This document shows, in pieces, positions 18,487 through 27,599 of a stretch of DNA of 64,000 nt. The notes under the pieces were generated by a model. The model ran no database searches and was not told where the DNA came from. It saw nothing but the letters and a program-made list of their open reading frames with translations. Each line of letters starts with the position of its first letter. The first letter of the stretch is position 1. Both the position numbers and the translations under genes were made by a program. Source of the DNA: Alistipes sp. (GTDB lineage: Bacteria > Bacteroidota > Bacteroidia > Bacteroidales > Rikenellaceae); the NCBI GenBank assembly GCA_017517705.1, contig JAFWYM010000016.1, positions 62,001-126,000 on the forward strand. Reading direction: 5' to 3'.

Positions 18487-18879
18487 ATGGCAAAAGATAA
18501 AGGTATGGTCATCGCCGTGGACTTCGACGGCACGTGTGTGGAGCACGAATACCCAATGGTGGGTATGGATGTTGAAGGTGCCGTGGATGTACTACGTGCC
18601 CTTAATAAGCGCGGGCATAGACTTATACTATATACTATGCGCTCGGGCGCGAAGCTTGAGGCTGCAACAAAGTGGTTTCGCGACCGCAAGATAGAGCTCT
18701 GGGCCGTGAATGATAACCCCGAGCAGCGAGAGTGGACTGAGTCTCCTAAGATCTATGCCGATATATATATCGACGATGCCTCATTGGGCTGCCCCATTAT
18801 GTTTATCGACGGCGTCCGCCGCCCCGTTGTCAACTGGGCAAAAGTACGCACACAACTGGAGTACGATAAGGTGCTGTAA
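18487..18879 (+). CDS. Small HAD-superfamily hydrolase (BT0820-like)
   Basis: The protein has 130 residues. The HAD nucleophile motif is AVDFDGTCVE (residues about 9-18), motif II is LYTMRSG, and the acidic motif is ADIYIDDASLG. The fold is a minimal HAD core without a cap, as in the small Bacteroides BT0820-type family. It begins 3 bp after the kinase stop and is cotranscribed with it. Substrates of this subgroup are not established, so a role in sugar or nucleotide metabolism is only inferred. Confidence 0.8.
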   Translation: MAKDKGMVIAVDFDGTCVEHEYPMVGMDVEGAVDVLRALNKRGHRLILYTMRSGAKLEAATKWFRDRKIELWAVNDNPEQREWTESPKIYADIYIDDASLGCPIMFIDGVRRPVVNWAKVRTQLEYDKVL

Positions 18880-18906
18880 TCTGTAGTGGTGCAGAGCTTT
18901 AGGAGG

Positions 18907-19110
18907 GCAAGCATACAACAAAATACACTCCCTATTTAGCCTCATGGCTGAAATAGTTTGTTAGCAGCTGTAGATGATTACTTACCACTCTCTCATTTTT
19001 TGTAAGATGGTAGTAGATGCAACGCTCGGCAAAAATGCCGTCGATGGATAGTACTTAGCGTACGTTCCATTGACGGCACTTTTTGTTAGCGGCAGCAGAT
19101 GCTGCCTTTT
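18907..19110. repeat. Decayed repeats: family-2 remnant and incomplete stop-codon elements
   Basis: Positions 18907-18945 resemble the right part of the family-2 repeat seen at 40151 and 47771 (GGGCAAGCATA...ACAAAATACACT...TAGCCTC). Positions 19020-19110 hold half of hairpin A, a complete hairpin B (ATGCCGTC...GACGGCA) and hairpin C (GGCAGCAGATGCTGCC) of the stop-codon element family, but no intact left end. The 18880-19120 stretch has no coding potential. Confidence 0.7.
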
Positions 19111-19120
19111 CATTCCCGTA

Positions 19121-19249
19121 ATTTGTTGTCAGAAGGGTGCCGAGTGCAACACTCGGCAAAAATGCCACCGATGGGTAGTACTTGAAGTACGTCCCATTGG
19201 TGGCATTTTTTGTTAGGGGCCGCAATCGACCCCTTATCACAACAAATTA
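19121..19249 (-). repeat. Complete stop-codon element (family 1, type I)
   Basis: This is a 129-bp element whose ends pair: TTTGTTGT at the gene side with ACAACAAA at the far side. Inside are hairpin C (AGGGGTCG/CGGCCCCT, ATTG loop), hairpin B (AATGCCACC/GGTGGCATT with an inner ATGGG/CCCAT) and hairpin A (GCCGAGTG/CACTCGGC). T-runs follow hairpin B on both strands, so it can act as a two-way terminator. Its first three bases are the TAA stop of the transglycosylase gene. Confidence 0.85.
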
Positions 19250-19942
19250 AGAGGCGAGGCTGCAATATTGATTATACTTCCCCATAACCTCCTTGACGTA
19301 ATGCAGCGTCTGACCACTGCCGGTAAACTTACCGCTCTGGACAATATCGAGCTCGTAGTACGCAGGATCGGACTTGAGCTTGAGATAGTGGCTGACATCT
19401 GCCCACGAGTTAGGATTTGCGCCCTCGTGGCGAGCAAGGCGTCGAGCATCGAGAACATGGCCTATGCCTGCGTTATAGCTGGCAAGGATTATGCTCAGAC
19501 GATCCTCCGTAGGTGTGCTCTTAGGGATGCGGAGCATCGTGTCGAGCTCCGAGAGGAGCATACCTGCAAGGCGGATGTTGGTCTCGGTGTCGTGGATATC
19601 CTCCACCGGCACATTGAAATGACGAGCTACAACGGGGCGTATCTGCATAATACCCATGGCCCCCTGGCTCGACTTAAGGTCCTCGATAAAGCGCGACTCG
19701 CTATAGGCTATAGCACTCATAAGTCGCCAATCTTGACCCTCCTCGCTACCTACCCTACGCATTATGGGGTCGAAGCGAGAGATAATACACGGCAGCTCGG
19801 CCGTCGCGGCCATCTGCTCGTTGTTGCTCGGGGCAGGGACAGCGCTAAGGTCAATAGTCGTAGCAGGGGCCTTACCCTCGGTTGATTCGTATACGGCAAC
19901 GAGAGCCGTAACAAGAATCACAATAGATACTTTTTTTAACAT
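19247..19942 (-). CDS. Lytic transglycosylase (SLT domain)
   Basis: The protein has 231 residues with an N-terminal hydrophobic signal or anchor (VSIVILVTALVAVY). The SLT/lysozyme-like domain shows the catalytic Glu in AYSESRF, the GAMGIMQIRP motif and the ASYNAGIGHV motif, all diagnostic for the MltC/MltF-type fold. It cleaves the MurNAc-GlcNAc bond of peptidoglycan with formation of 1,6-anhydro ends. It is the third gene of a leftward set pssA-porin-transglycosylase (45 bp after the porin). Its TAA stop is also the first three bases of a structured repeat. Confidence 0.88.
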   Translation of the reverse strand: MLKKVSIVILVTALVAVYESTEGKAPATTIDLSAVPAPSNNEQMAATAELPCIISRFDPIMRRVGSEEGQDWRLMSAIAYSESRFIEDLKSSQGAMGIMQIRPVVARHFNVPVEDIHDTETNIRLAGMLLSELDTMLRIPKSTPTEDRLSIILASYNAGIGHVLDARRLARHEGANPNSWADVSHYLKLKSDPAYYELDIVQSGKFTGSGQTLHYVKEVMGKYNQYCSLAS

Positions 19943-19987
19943 CGTTTAGCAGTTTGTGGGCTGCTTATACGGGCACAGAACTCGCCG

Positions 19988-22156
19988 TTAGTCGTAGAAC
20001 GACCACGAGATACCCAGCTTGAACATACGCGGGTTCATAGGATAGCGAGCTACCTGGAAGTATTCGCCATTGCCAAAGAGTCCCTGGTTGAGATGCTGGA
20101 ACTTAAGTAATATTCTCATACGCTTCCACTTGGCCGACACAAAGGCGTCGATATAGGGGTAGTTGCCCACCTTTACATCGCGCTGATTGAAGAAGACCGA
20201 GAGTGCAGGGTTGTAGCTCGGTGCGTGGTACGCCGTATTGAAGCGACCATCCAAGCCTATCTGCACACGTAGCACGTCGCGCTTGACCCAGAACTCGTAG
20301 TAGTACGAGAGGAAGGCGCTCAACGTGGGTACGGGAAGCACACGCTCATCGGACGTGATCTGTACCAATGCCCTGTGATCGAGATGGAGTCCCGCAATGC
20401 GGAAATCCTTGCGAGCATACAAACTCGTGAGGCTAACAACACCCGTATGTTGCTTCACCTGGCTGTTAGTGTCGTAGTAGATCATATCGCCTATGACACC
20501 CTGCCAAGCACCAACCTCGAGTGCTATGTCGGGAACCGAGAAGTTAACCTCGAAACGAGTTTCAGACTCCTTATCGAAGGAGTTAAACCACGCATAGTGG
20601 TTTGAGAATAGATTCTCCTGCCAGTAGCCTGGCGAGCGGAGCTCCTGACGGAAGCGTCCGGTGAGAATCAGCGGGTGTTCGCGGATGAAGGCTCTAAGTG
20701 TAATGTCAGCATTAATATAGAGGTCACCGCCACGATAGCCCGAGGGGTAGTACTTGACGTCAGCACCCCAGTCGGCATATCGTTTAATCTTACCGCCCGT
20801 GGCACCATATACGTACCACGACGTGCGCTTATCGCGCGTCATGCCACCCTTAATGTAGTCATCAAGGCGTAGGTATGAATATGTGTGAAGGTCGAGGCCG
20901 ACACCACCATCGATGGTCGAGACCACACCGTCACGATCCCACGGCTGCACCTGCACGAAGAGCTTATTCGAGATTATACGCTCGGAGATGGAGTCGCGCG
21001 TAGCCTCGGGGTCGATATACCAATGGTCGTAATACTCGAGGTCGCGCACAGGCTCCCACTTCTGTGTCTCCTCATTGTAGTGACCACGCTCATTGGTATA
21101 GGTCGCATACTTGTCGGTATATACCTTCGACCAAGTGTTATACTCGAACTGATGGCCGAAGTATACCGCCGAGAGGTCGGCCAACGAGAAGTCGTACTCG
21201 GTGACGTGCTCGAGGGGTATGGCGTATGCCTGCTTTATAAAGAAGGCGTGATTGCGATAGTGGTTGTGCGCCTGAGCATTAGCAAGACGCATCGGCACAC
21301 CCGAGGGCATCTCGAATGTAGTATCGGCCACAGCCCACTCGCCCACAACACCACCATTCTCACGTGTGTCGACCATGTTGTGCATATACGCAGCGTGTAC
21401 CGAGTAGCGCTTGCCGGTATGTGCCACGCCCACCGAGAGAGCATGGTTCTTGGTGCTCTGCCAGTCGTAGAGGCCGCGCGTGCTGCGCGCCTTGTAGCTC
21501 ACGTTTGCCGAGGTCGAGGGGGTTATGTTCTGCGAGTGTACAAGCTCAAAATGCTCCTCGCGGTAGCGCTTCTGCCCCGACTCGAGGTACATCATGTTCG
21601 TCAGTGGCGTCTTACCGTTGTAGAATGGGACGTTGTCTATACGTGCAGTATATGCGTCGTAGCTACGCGCAAAGGTAAAGTCGGGACTCTGGCGTCGGTT
21701 GAACCAGTTGACCGGCTGCGTAGATTGTCCGAGACCACCAAGCGACATATCGCCCACGCCATTGCGATAAAAGACATAGTCAATACGCCAGTCGGCAAGC
21801 GTCGTATCGAGAGGGGCGATGTTCACACGGTTATAGTGGCTATCTATCGTCCATTTCCAGTTTCTCAGGGCTCGCACCGTGTCGTTGAAGTAGTAGGACT
21901 CGAGGGGCTTCCTCTCACGCTTCTTCTTCACATCGGTAGAGTCGACACCCTCGCCCTCCATGCTCTCGTCGCCCTCCATACCCATGCCCATGCCGTTATC
22001 CATACCGGGGATGCCGGTATTTCCGTAGGGGGTTGTCTGCCCCTCACGTTGGGCACGCGCCAACGCTGCAGCGTCAAGTTGTGCGTGTGACACCGCGGGT
22101 AGCAATGATGCTACCACGAAAGCCACGACCGAGAGTATACGCTGCAACCTATTCAT
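19988..22156 (-). CDS. Putative outer-membrane porin (Porin_10-like)
   Basis: The protein has 722 residues from the ATG at 22156, chosen because it opens a clean signal peptide (MNRLQRILSVVAFVVASLLP...VSHAQ) just after the pssA stop; longer in-frame starts run into pssA. The mature N-terminus has a Gly/Met-rich acidic linker (GMGMGMEGDESMEGEG) before a beta-barrel that ends in LGISWSFYD with a terminal aromatic residue, as outer-membrane barrels do. Segments such as WKWTIDSHYNRVNIAPLDTTL match the putative porin family common in Bacteroidetes. The substrate is unknown. Confidence 0.8.
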   Translation of the reverse strand: MNRLQRILSVVAFVVASLLPAVSHAQLDAAALARAQREGQTTPYGNTGIPGMDNGMGMGMEGDESMEGEGVDSTDVKKKRERKPLESYYFNDTVRALRNWKWTIDSHYNRVNIAPLDTTLADWRIDYVFYRNGVGDMSLGGLGQSTQPVNWFNRRQSPDFTFARSYDAYTARIDNVPFYNGKTPLTNMMYLESGQKRYREEHFELVHSQNITPSTSANVSYKARSTRGLYDWQSTKNHALSVGVAHTGKRYSVHAAYMHNMVDTRENGGVVGEWAVADTTFEMPSGVPMRLANAQAHNHYRNHAFFIKQAYAIPLEHVTEYDFSLADLSAVYFGHQFEYNTWSKVYTDKYATYTNERGHYNEETQKWEPVRDLEYYDHWYIDPEATRDSISERIISNKLFVQVQPWDRDGVVSTIDGGVGLDLHTYSYLRLDDYIKGGMTRDKRTSWYVYGATGGKIKRYADWGADVKYYPSGYRGGDLYINADITLRAFIREHPLILTGRFRQELRSPGYWQENLFSNHYAWFNSFDKESETRFEVNFSVPDIALEVGAWQGVIGDMIYYDTNSQVKQHTGVVSLTSLYARKDFRIAGLHLDHRALVQITSDERVLPVPTLSAFLSYYYEFWVKRDVLRVQIGLDGRFNTAYHAPSYNPALSVFFNQRDVKVGNYPYIDAFVSAKWKRMRILLKFQHLNQGLFGNGEYFQVARYPMNPRMFKLGISWSFYD

Positions 22157-22164
22157 CCAAAAAA

Positions 22165-22881
22165 CTATGCTTTGCTCCTCGTTGTAAGCCAGCGAAGGAG
22201 CGATACTACGATATAGAGAACGATGATTGTCGGTATGGAGTATGTCGTGAAGCAAATAATCACGACCAACGCCACAAGGATAAAGCCATAACGCAGGGCA
22301 TTATCTTTGATGCCAAAGCCCTTGAACTTGAGGGCGAACATACGTATGGGGCTGATAAGCAGGTAGCACGACAATAGGGCTACGGCAAGGATTATCTCCT
22401 TGTACAGAAGAAGGTGTCCCTGCTCGGCAAGGAGCGCCAACGATATGATTAACAGGGCATTTGCGGGTGTAGGGAGACCTTCGAACTCGGTGCTCTGCGT
22501 AGTGTCGATATTGAACTTCGCAAGGCGCAAAACCGAGAAGGCCGCAATGAGCAACACGACAAGTCCCAGCCATTGCATAACAACCTCATTATCGACCCAT
22601 CGAGCCTCAGCACCACGGTAGAGGTCGAACATCACGAGAGCCGGAGCGACACCGAAGGTAACGTCGTCGGCCAAGGAGTCGAGCTGCACGCCGAGAGGCG
22701 ACTGCTGGTGTAAAAGGCGCGCCACGAAGCCATCGAAGAAGTCGAAGATGGCAGCCGCAACGATAAGCCACAGTGCCGTCTCATAATCGTGATAGTTGAG
22801 CGTGGCAACGATGGCCAGCACGCCGGCCATAAGATTTGCCAGCGTGAGGATGTTGGGAAGTGTGAACAGCCTAATTTTCAT
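22165..22881 (-). CDS. pssA: CDP-diacylglycerol--serine O-phosphatidyltransferase
   Basis: The protein has 238 residues with about six membrane segments. The CDP-alcohol phosphotransferase signature D-x2-DG-x2-AR-x8-G-x3-D-x3-D is visible as DFFDGFVARLLHQQSPLGVQLDSLADD (shown here across residues about 48-74). It makes phosphatidylserine, the precursor of phosphatidylethanolamine, in the inner membrane. It is the first gene of the leftward pssA-porin-transglycosylase set and is divergent from the mannose-1-phosphate guanylyltransferase. Confidence 0.93.
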   Translation of the reverse strand: MKIRLFTLPNILTLANLMAGVLAIVATLNYHDYETALWLIVAAAIFDFFDGFVARLLHQQSPLGVQLDSLADDVTFGVAPALVMFDLYRGAEARWVDNEVVMQWLGLVVLLIAAFSVLRLAKFNIDTTQSTEFEGLPTPANALLIISLALLAEQGHLLLYKEIILAVALLSCYLLISPIRMFALKFKGFGIKDNALRYGFILVALVVIICFTTYSIPTIIVLYIVVSLLRWLTTRSKA

Positions 22882-22945
22882 TCGTTTACAATATTTTTTC
22901 GGAGCACATAAAGCACCTTTAGAGCATTAAAAAAACTCCAAACAT

Positions 22946-22976
22946 TTTGCAAAGATACAAAAAAATTTTATCTTTG
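22946..22976 (+). promoter_or_regulatory. Promoter of the mannose-1-phosphate guanylyltransferase gene
   Basis: TTTG at 22946-22949, a 19-bp spacer and TATCTTTG at 22969-22976 match the Bacteroidetes consensus. The predicted start near 22981 gives a leader of about 30 nt before the ATG at 23013. Confidence 0.75.
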
Positions 22977-23012
22977 TGTAAATTTTATAAATTTATACAA
23001 ATTTCAGAGAGT

Positions 23013-24086
23013 ATGGCAAACAACAAATATTGTGTGATAATGGCCGGCGGTGTAGGGTCGCGCTTCTGGCCGATGAGTCGACAGAGCCACCCCAAGCAGT
23101 TCCTCGACATTATGGGCACGGGGCGCTCGTTCCTACGTCATACATACGACAGATTTGCCAATATTGTTCCTAAGGAGAACTTCATAGTAGTGACAAACAG
23201 GCGCTACAAGGAGCTCGTCATCGAGCATATCCCCGAACTCACCGAGGAGCAGATTTTATGCGAGCCCATAGGTCGTAATACAGCACCGTGCATCGCCTAT
23301 GCCGCATACCATCTTCTACGCCGCGACCCCGATGCCAAGATGATTGTCACACCCTCTGACCACCTGATACTCAACGAGAAAGAGTTTTCGAGCATAGTAA
23401 ATAATTGCCTTGCGTTCATCGACAATAAGAGCGCTCTGATGACCATAGGCATAGAGCCCACACGCCCCGAGACAGGCTATGGATATATACAGCGCACAGG
23501 CTCAACCGAGATAAGCAAGGTGAAGTGTTTCACCGAGAAACCCAACCTCGAAATGGCAACAGCATTTTTAGAGAGTGGCGAGTTTTTGTGGAACTCGGGA
23601 ATATTCATCTGGAGGGTCAAGGATATAATCGCCGCCTTTGAGGAGCACCTCCCCGACCACGCAGCTCTCTTTGGCAACATCATCGACACCCTCGGCACCG
23701 CAAATGAGACTGCAGCCATCGAAAAGGTATTTGCCGAGTGCAAGCCCATATCCGTAGACTTCGGCATTATGGAACGCGCGGAGAATGTCTACGTTCACGC
23801 GGGCGACTTTGGCTGGAGCGACCTTGGCACATGGCGCTCGGTGTATATGCAATCGCGCAAGGATAAGTACGCCAACGTCACAAGCAGCGACGACATATAC
23901 CCATACGACACACGCAACTCATTGATACACATTCCCGAGGGCAAGACTGCGGTAGTTAGTGGACTGAAGGATTATATCGTCGTCGACACCCCCGATGTGC
24001 TGATGATATGCCCCAAGAGCGAGGAGCGCAACATCAAGGGCTTTATCGAGGATGTAAAGTATGCCACAGGCGACAAATTCATCTAA
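23013..24086 (+). CDS. manC: Mannose-1-phosphate guanylyltransferase
   Basis: The protein has 357 residues from the ATG at 23013; the longer in-frame start lies inside the promoter. The nucleotidyltransferase core shows the pyrophosphorylase motif VIMAGGVGSRFWPMSR (residues about 7-22) followed by HPKQFLDI, the EPIGRNTAPCIAYAA segment and FTEKPN, all typical of GDP-mannose pyrophosphorylases. The C-terminal phosphomannose isomerase domain of bifunctional ManC is absent. It makes GDP-mannose for surface polysaccharide, fitting the export genes nearby. It stands alone, with its own promoter. Confidence 0.9.
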   Translation: MANNKYCVIMAGGVGSRFWPMSRQSHPKQFLDIMGTGRSFLRHTYDRFANIVPKENFIVVTNRRYKELVIEHIPELTEEQILCEPIGRNTAPCIAYAAYHLLRRDPDAKMIVTPSDHLILNEKEFSSIVNNCLAFIDNKSALMTIGIEPTRPETGYGYIQRTGSTEISKVKCFTEKPNLEMATAFLESGEFLWNSGIFIWRVKDIIAAFEEHLPDHAALFGNIIDTLGTANETAAIEKVFAECKPISVDFGIMERAENVYVHAGDFGWSDLGTWRSVYMQSRKDKYANVTSSDDIYPYDTRNSLIHIPEGKTAVVSGLKDYIVVDTPDVLMICPKSEERNIKGFIEDVKYATGDKFI

Positions 24087-24384
24087 ACCTCAACTAAACG
24101 ACTCCCTAACGGGAGATAGAAGTCTATTTATCTCAGAGGCTGTGCATTTATGCGCCGCCCGGGTGCTTATCGGGCCGGGGAGGTGCATATAGTCCTAAGC
24201 GTATCGACAGACATCATCGTAGCACCCCCTTTGTCAATAACTTGTTATAAAGATTTTCTTCGCCATCGGTTATTTCCATGAAATAATCGCTACATTTGTC
24301 GCGTTATTGCTATAAACATCGGTGTGTCGCGCCCTACGCCTACGGCAAGGAGATTGAGACGCATAGATAAAAAAAACGTTGACT
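24087..24384 (+). promoter_or_regulatory. Gap before lon: structured 3' region and a -7 element
   Basis: Two hairpin-forming stretches follow the manC homologue: CTCCC/GGGAG near 24112-24125, and a longer GC-rich fold around 24143-24190 between TGCA and TGCA that includes CCCG/CGGG. No T-run follows, so termination there is doubtful. TACATTTG at 24291-24298 is a good -7 element, about 85 bp before the lon ATG. No gene is seen in the gap. Confidence 0.45.
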
Positions 24385-26808
24385 ATGAGTAGAAATAAGA
24401 AGGATACAGAATTGGATGATTTGGGTTTGGTGCCCGAGCTCTTCGATGGCAAGCACCAGGTTATACCCATCATATCGGGTGGTGACGACACCATCGAGAA
24501 GGTCAACATCCCCGAGGTGTTGCCCATACTTACATTGCGTAGCTCCGTGATATTCCCCGGAGCAGTGACACCCATCACCGTAGGGCGTGCCAAGTCTATA
24601 GCGCTGGTGCGTGCCGTAGAGGCGGGTGACGGATTATTGGGCGCCGTATTGCAGGTGGACAGCTCGATAGAGGATCCCACACCCGACGATATGCACAAGA
24701 TAGGAACGACGGCACGCATACTTAAGATCCTCGAGATGCCCAACGGCAACCTCACGGTGATACTCTCGGGATTGGAGAAGATTGAGGTGCAGGAGTATAT
24801 CACCACGCAGCCCTACTTCAAGGCTACGGTGACACCCATACAGGATAGTACACCCGATGCGAAGAATGTAGAGTTCGTAGCCCTCGTGGAGTCTATCAAG
24901 GAGGTGGCTCTCGGCATCATCAACATATCGCCCTCGATGCCCAAGGAGGCGGCCTTTGCCATCAAGAACCTCGACTCGAGCCGTGCGATAATAAACTTTA
25001 TATGCTCGAATATGGAGCTCACGGACGACGACCGCCAGCATCTGTTGGAGGCTCCGGGTCTCTTGGCGCGAGCACGTCGATTGTTAGAGATATTGGTTCG
25101 CGAGCAGCAGCTGGCCGAGCTTAAGAACGACATACAGAACAAGGTCAAGCAGGAGATAGACAAGCAGCAGAAGGACTACTACCTCCAGCAGCAGATGCGC
25201 GTCATTCAGGATGAGATTGGCGACGGCATGGATGCCGACGTTGAGCGTCTGAGGGAGGCAGCAAAGAAGAAGCGCTGGTCGCAGGCTACGGCCGACCTCT
25301 TCGAGAAGGAGGTGGCACGCCTCGAGCGCCTCAACCCCGCCGTTGCCGAGTACTCGGTGCAGATAAACTACCTACAGCTTATGCTCGACCTGCCGTGGGA
25401 GGAGATGACAACAGATCATCTCGACCTCAAGGCTGTACGCGAGCAGTTAGACAAGGATCACTTTGGTCTCGACGAGGTCAAGGAGCGTCTGCTGGAGCAC
25501 CTTGCCGTCATCAAGCTCAAGGGCGACCTCAAGTCACCCATACTCTGTCTCTATGGCCCTCCGGGAGTGGGTAAGACATCGCTCGGTAAGTCCGTAGCCG
25601 AGGCTATGGGGCGTAAGTTTGGTCGCATATCGCTCGGCGGTCTGCACGACGAGTCGGAGATACGCGGTCACCGTAGGACATATATCGGAGCTATGCCCGG
25701 CCGCATAATAGAGACAATCAAGCGCTGTGGCGCCTCAAACCCCGTGATCATCCTCGACGAGATAGACAAGGTGTCGCGCTCGAATCATGGCGACCCTTCG
25801 AGTGCCCTACTCGAGGTGCTCGACCCCGAGCAGAACACCACGTTCCACGACAACTACCTCGATACGGAGTACGACCTCTCGAAGGTGCTCTTTATCGCCA
25901 CGGCAAACAACATCGAAAACATATCGGCAGCGCTACGCGACCGCATGGAGATGATCAACATCCCGGGATATATCCTTGAGGATAAGGTGCATATTGCCGA
26001 GAATCATCTGGTCAAGAAGCAGCGCGAGGCACACGGCATACCCGAGGATAAGCTCACGCTCTCGCGTGATGCCATCGTCCGCATCATCGAGGACTACACT
26101 CGCGAGTCGGGCGTGCGTGGCTTGGATAAGAACATAGCAAAGATAGCGCGTAATCGTGCCAAGGCCCTCGCCTTAGAGGAGGAGGTAACAACGACCATCG
26201 AGGTTGGAGCATTAGAGCCCATCCTCGGCAAGCCTAAGTACAAGAACGACCGCTACGACATTGCAGGCATGCGTGGCGTGGTTACGGGCCTTGCCTGGAC
26301 GCAGGTGGGTGGCGACATCCTATACATCGAGTCGGTACTTACCCCCGGCAAGGGCAAGCTCTCACTCACGGGTAACCTTGGTGATGTGATGAAGGAGTCG
26401 GCAACCATCGCCCATGAGTGGGTTATGGCACACCACGAGGAGCTGGGCATCGACCGTAAGCTCTTCGAGGAGCGCGACCTCAACATCCACGTGCCCGATG
26501 GTGCTATACCCAAGGATGGCCCCTCGGCAGGCATCACGATGGTGACATCCATCGTCTCGACATATACCGGCCGCGAGGTTAAGGAGCGTCTGGCGATGAC
26601 GGGCGAGACGACATTGCGCGGACGTGTGACGGCCGTAGGTGGCATACGCGAGAAGATACTTGCAGCCAAGCGTGCCGGCATCAACGAACTCATCCTCTCG
26701 GAGGAGAACCGAAAGGATGTCGAGGAGATCAAGGCCGAGTATGTCGAGGGTCTGACGTTCCACTACGTACATACCAACGACGAGGTGCTTGCCATAGCCC
26801 TCAAGTAG
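24385..26808 (+). CDS. lon: ATP-dependent protease Lon
   Basis: The protein has 807 residues from the ATG at 24385; a TTG two codons earlier is in frame. The N-terminal LON substrate domain starts at LPILTLRSSVIFPGAVTPITV. The AAA+ module has Walker A GPPGVGKTS (about 391-399) and Walker B PVIILDEIDK. The protease domain has the catalytic Ser in PKDGPSAG (about 714) and Lys in EKILAAK (about 757), 43 residues apart as in E. coli Lon. It degrades damaged and regulatory proteins in the cytoplasm. It heads a rightward set with the Kdo genes, starting 16 bp before kdsB. Confidence 0.97.
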   Translation: MSRNKKDTELDDLGLVPELFDGKHQVIPIISGGDDTIEKVNIPEVLPILTLRSSVIFPGAVTPITVGRAKSIALVRAVEAGDGLLGAVLQVDSSIEDPTPDDMHKIGTTARILKILEMPNGNLTVILSGLEKIEVQEYITTQPYFKATVTPIQDSTPDAKNVEFVALVESIKEVALGIINISPSMPKEAAFAIKNLDSSRAIINFICSNMELTDDDRQHLLEAPGLLARARRLLEILVREQQLAELKNDIQNKVKQEIDKQQKDYYLQQQMRVIQDEIGDGMDADVERLREAAKKKRWSQATADLFEKEVARLERLNPAVAEYSVQINYLQLMLDLPWEEMTTDHLDLKAVREQLDKDHFGLDEVKERLLEHLAVIKLKGDLKSPILCLYGPPGVGKTSLGKSVAEAMGRKFGRISLGGLHDESEIRGHRRTYIGAMPGRIIETIKRCGASNPVIILDEIDKVSRSNHGDPSSALLEVLDPEQNTTFHDNYLDTEYDLSKVLFIATANNIENISAALRDRMEMINIPGYILEDKVHIAENHLVKKQREAHGIPEDKLTLSRDAIVRIIEDYTRESGVRGLDKNIAKIARNRAKALALEEEVTTTIEVGALEPILGKPKYKNDRYDIAGMRGVVTGLAWTQVGGDILYIESVLTPGKGKLSLTGNLGDVMKESATIAHEWVMAHHEELGIDRKLFEERDLNIHVPDGAIPKDGPSAGITMVTSIVSTYTGREVKERLAMTGETTLRGRVTAVGGIREKILAAKRAGINELILSEENRKDVEEIKAEYVEGLTFHYVHTNDEVLAIALK

Positions 26809-26823
26809 TTAAGACATTCGACT

Positions 26824-27591
26824 ATGGCACTCCGCACCTTAGCCATCATCCCTGCACGCTACGCCTCCACGCGCTTCGAGGGTAAGCCCTTGGCGCTGCT
26901 GGGTGGTGTGAGTATCATCGAGCGCGTATATCGCAGGGTGCAGGGCGTCGTGGAGGATGTTGTTGTCGCCACGGACGATGAGCGCATATACGCGGCTGTC
27001 GAGGCCTTTGGTGGGCGCGTGGTGATGACCTCCGCGACACACCGCTGTGGCACGGATCGCTGTGCCGAGGCCCTCGAGGTTGTGGGTGGCAACTACGACA
27101 TCGTGGTAAACGTGCAGGGTGACGAGCCCTTTATCCGCAGGGAGCAGATACGCTCGCTTGTCGACTGCTTCGCCGACGACGACGTGGCGATAGCGACCCT
27201 TGCCCGCCCCTTCAGCGTGGAGGAGGGCATCGCAGAGGTCGAGAACCAGAACAATGTAAAGGTTGTGCGCGACGCTAAGGGCATGGCGTTATACTTCTCA
27301 CGTGCAGCGATACCCCACATTCGCGACTACCATCGCACGGAGTGGCTCGAGCACCACCGCTACCTCAAGCATATAGGCATATATGCCTTTCGTAGCGACG
27401 TGCTTAGGCGTGTGACGAGGCTCGAGGGTGGAGAGCTCGAGGGCGTGGAGATGTTGGAGCAGCTAAGATGGCTCGAGAGGGGCTATCGCATAGCTGTGGC
27501 CATAACCCACGATGAGAGCATAGGCATAGATACGCCCGAGGACTTAGCACGTGCCGAGGTGCTGCTGCGTAACAACGAGGATAGATTATAG
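26824..27591 (+). CDS. kdsB: 3-deoxy-manno-octulosonate cytidylyltransferase
   Basis: The protein has 255 residues. The nucleotidyltransferase motif IIPARYASTRFEGKPLALLGG (residues about 8-28), the VVATDDERI segment, HRCGTDRCAEA and VNVQGDEPFI are the standard KdsB signatures. It activates Kdo with CTP to CMP-Kdo for the inner core of lipopolysaccharide. It lies between lon and kdsA, with gaps of 15 and 8 bp, so the Kdo genes share a transcript with lon or a promoter close by. Length is normal. Confidence 0.95.
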   Translation: MALRTLAIIPARYASTRFEGKPLALLGGVSIIERVYRRVQGVVEDVVVATDDERIYAAVEAFGGRVVMTSATHRCGTDRCAEALEVVGGNYDIVVNVQGDEPFIRREQIRSLVDCFADDDVAIATLARPFSVEEGIAEVENQNNVKVVRDAKGMALYFSRAAIPHIRDYHRTEWLEHHRYLKHIGIYAFRSDVLRRVTRLEGGELEGVEMLEQLRWLERGYRIAVAITHDESIGIDTPEDLARAEVLLRNNEDRL

Positions 27592-27599
27592 TTAGGATT

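Noticed and set aside
24143..24190. GC-rich fold between the manC homologue and lon as a terminator or riboswitch
   Set aside because: No T-run follows, and it lies upstream of the lon promoter, so it is not in the lon leader. It matches no riboswitch core that I can recognise.
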